DNA of 5,521 bases from JBICHM01 sp043101835 (GTDB taxonomy: Bacteria; Planctomycetota; Phycisphaerae; Phycisphaerales; UBA1924), in assembly GCA_043101835.1 (NCBI GenBank), contig JBICHM010000234.1, forward strand, positions 1 to 5,521, given 5' to 3'. Under the pieces are notes generated by a model that was not told the origin of the DNA, made no database searches, and worked only from the letters and a program-made list of their open reading frames with translations. Made by a program: the position numbers and the translations under genes. Within the stretch, counting starts at the first letter, position 1. The number at the start of each line of letters is the position of its first letter. Positions 4,350 to 5,521 of this stretch are shown one piece after another.

Positions 4350-5447
4350 TCAGAACTCCCACCCCAGCCCGACAAAGAAGCGCACATCGACGGAATCCGG
4401 CACGACGCCCGCGCTGTCGGGCGTCGGTTCGTTGATGCGGTCCCAGATAATGCCCACATCGAGGTCGAGGTCGCCGTACACCTCCACCTCCACGCGGAAG
4501 TCGGCGCGGAAGTTGTACGCGTTGGTGTCGGGCATCGGCACGGTGATCGTGTAGTCGAAGCGCACGTCCACCTTTTGTGAGGCCTCCCACTCGAGGCCCG
4601 TGTTCAGGAGGAACGCCGCGGTGTCGTCGCGCCGGCTCCGCCCCGGGGGCGCCTCGTCGAACTCGGTGAACTGCCAGCCTGCGCCCCCGCCCGCCGTCCA
4701 CTCGAAATCGGCTGTGTCGACGATGTCGTACCCCAGGCCCGCGCTCGGCGTAAGCCGGTAGTCGATGTTGCTGAACTCGTCGCGGTACGCCTCGAACCGG
4801 ATCGGGTTCAGGTACAGCCGGCGCGTGAGGTACACGTTGTGGTTCGCCACCGCACGGTGGTTGTTGGCGACCTTGTCATCATCGACGACGCTCACAACAC
4901 CGTCGTACTGCAGCGTGAAGCGCGAGCGCGCATCGCGCCGCTGCAGGCGCAGCGATGAGGTGAAGTCGTCCTGATCTACGTTCCCGCGCCGGATCGTCGC
5001 CCCGAGCGTGATCTTGCCCGACCACAGGTTCCGCCAGGTCAGCTGCCCCGGCACGATCGATCGAACCTCGTCTCGCGGGTACCCCGTCTCGCCGTCGTCG
5101 TTGATGACGACCACTTCGTCCCCCTCGATGCGCAGGCGCCCCTGCACGGTCGAGCGGTCGCGCAGCAGCACCGTGTTCGTGCGCGTCGAGTACAGCGCGT
5201 GCACATCCGCCCAGTCGAGGCGCAGCTCGTCGAGCTCGTCGCTCTCGAAAGCGAAGTCGTCGTCCTGGAGATCGGTGATCTCCCCCTTCAGCCACTCGCC
5301 GCTGTTCAGCTGGATCCAGTCGTCCTCGCCGCTCATCGGCGTCGGCGGCTGCAGCGACAGCACACCCCGCGCATCGCCCGATGCCGGAGCGGGAGCGATC
5401 GCGACGCACGCGATCGCCGTGGCAACGCTCTGAATCGCGTTCCGCAT
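4350..5447 (-). CDS. DUF481 family outer-membrane beta-barrel protein with N-terminal LSm-like module
   Basis: This encodes 365 residues from the ATG at 5447-5445, without a clear Shine-Dalgarno sequence. A signal peptide covers residues 1-22, with a likely cut after 'APA'. Residues about 42-134 form two similar small strand-rich units: 'DDWIQLNSGEWLKGEITDL...DWADVHALYS' and 'TVLLRDRSTVQGRLRIEGD...PRDEVRSIVPG'. Both follow the plan of a short strand, 'G-x-L-x-G' type turn, and a closing 'D/E-V-x-x-I/L'. From about residue 141 ('NLWSGKITLGATIRRGNVDQDDFTSSLRL') to the end come the alternating polar/hydrophobic strands of a DUF481 (YdiY-like) barrel, with 'YRLTPSAGLGYDIVDT' and 'GAGWQFTEF'. The last residues are 'VGLGWEF', ending in the C-terminal Phe typical of BAM-inserted barrels. 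It therefore implies a diderm envelope. The biochemical role of the family is not established. Confidence 0.9.
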   Translation of the reverse strand: MRNAIQSVATAIACVAIAPAPASGDARGVLSLQPPTPMSGEDDWIQLNSGEWLKGEITDLQDDDFAFESDELDELRLDWADVHALYSTRTNTVLLRDRSTVQGRLRIEGDEVVVINDDGETGYPRDEVRSIVPGQLTWRNLWSGKITLGATIRRGNVDQDDFTSSLRLQRRDARSRFTLQYDGVVSVVDDDKVANNHRAVANHNVYLTRRLYLNPIRFEAYRDEFSNIDYRLTPSAGLGYDIVDTADFEWTAGGGAGWQFTEFDEAPPGRSRRDDTAAFLLNTGLEWEASQKVDVRFDYTITVPMPDTNAYNFRADFRVEVEVYGDLDLDVGIIWDRINEPTPDSAGVVPDSVDVRFFVGLGWEF

Positions 5448-5521
5448 CGCGGGGCGACCCTACAGAGGCCGTCGAGGCATCGCCACCACCCCCTGTCGCT
5501 GGCCTGACCCCCCTGCCCGGT

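Noticed and set aside
3596..4435. 279-codon plus-strand frame overlapping the lipoprotein gene in another phase
   Set aside because: It is dominated by Arg and Pro and runs out of phase through a well-supported lipoprotein gene. It is a shadow frame.
5060..5078. 'TCGAACCTCGTCTCG' similar to part of the tRNA T arm, considered as a second att copy
   Set aside because: It lies inside the DUF481 coding sequence in a conserved position of the protein, shares only a short run with the tRNA-like sequence, and is not at the far border of the low-GC insert.
1355..5518. FtsK-orienting KOPS-like octamers (GGGCAGGG on the minus strand at 1355-1362 and 5511-5518)
   Set aside because: The one at 5511-5518 points toward the dif-like site as expected, but the one at 1355-1362 points away from it. 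Such octamers are frequent by chance in GC-rich DNA and the motif is not known for this lineage.
1..5521. GC skew across the window as a test for a replication terminus at the dif-like site
   Set aside because: Hand counts of a few 60-base lines gave mixed results, confounded by gene orientation and third-base C preference. A 5.5-kb window is too small to decide.
1..5521. CRISPR array, integrase, transposase, defence or toxin-antitoxin genes
   Set aside because: No spaced direct repeats and no motif of these families was found in any convincing frame on either strand.

Overview
The window is a GC-rich bacterial chromosomal segment with five protein genes: one cut at the left edge and four complete. 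A shorter, clearly GC-poorer insert lies between bases about 1480 and 2715. I infer a Planctomycetota-like bacterium, perhaps near Phycisphaerae. The reasons are the high GC, mostly weak Shine-Dalgarno sequences, a Gram-negative DUF481-type outer-membrane barrel with an N-terminal 'SGEWLKGEI' module of a kind I associate with that phylum, and an Atp10-like lipoprotein. This is a moderate-confidence inference with no marker gene behind it.

Layout. Bases 2-286 (+) are the C-terminal end of an intradiol ring-cleavage dioxygenase with three of its four iron ligands visible. Bases 335-1342 (+) encode a multi-pass membrane protein with a cytosolic PH-like tail. Bases 1364-1391, just after it, closely resemble a dif site, the 28-bp XerC/XerD recombination site of the replication terminus. 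Bases 1391-1520 hold three hairpins, one of which could be the terminator of the next gene. Bases 1558-2574 (-) encode a low-GC zinc-ribbon, single-TM protein of unknown function. Bases 2662-2689 may be its promoter. Bases 2716-2796 (-) contain a tRNA-Pro(CGG)-like sequence whose anticodon and T arms are good but whose 5' part is abnormal. Bases 2866-3645 (-) encode a two-domain VOC/glyoxalase-like protein. Bases 3774-4346 (+), divergent from it, encode a lipoprotein with an Atp10-like thioredoxin-fold domain. Bases 4350-5447 (-), convergent with that gene at a 3-base gap, encode the DUF481 outer-membrane protein.

How it fits together. The genes do not form a recognisable pathway: this looks like ordinary GC-rich housekeeping and envelope genes interrupted by one foreign-looking gene. 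The main point of interest is the geometry of that insert. One side has a dif-like Xer site and the other has the 3' end of a tRNA-like sequence, and both are classic integration targets. A short imperfect direct repeat (1537-1549 and 2676-2689) also brackets the gene. No integrase or transposase is present, so if an element integrated here it is either a remnant or depended on host XerCD.
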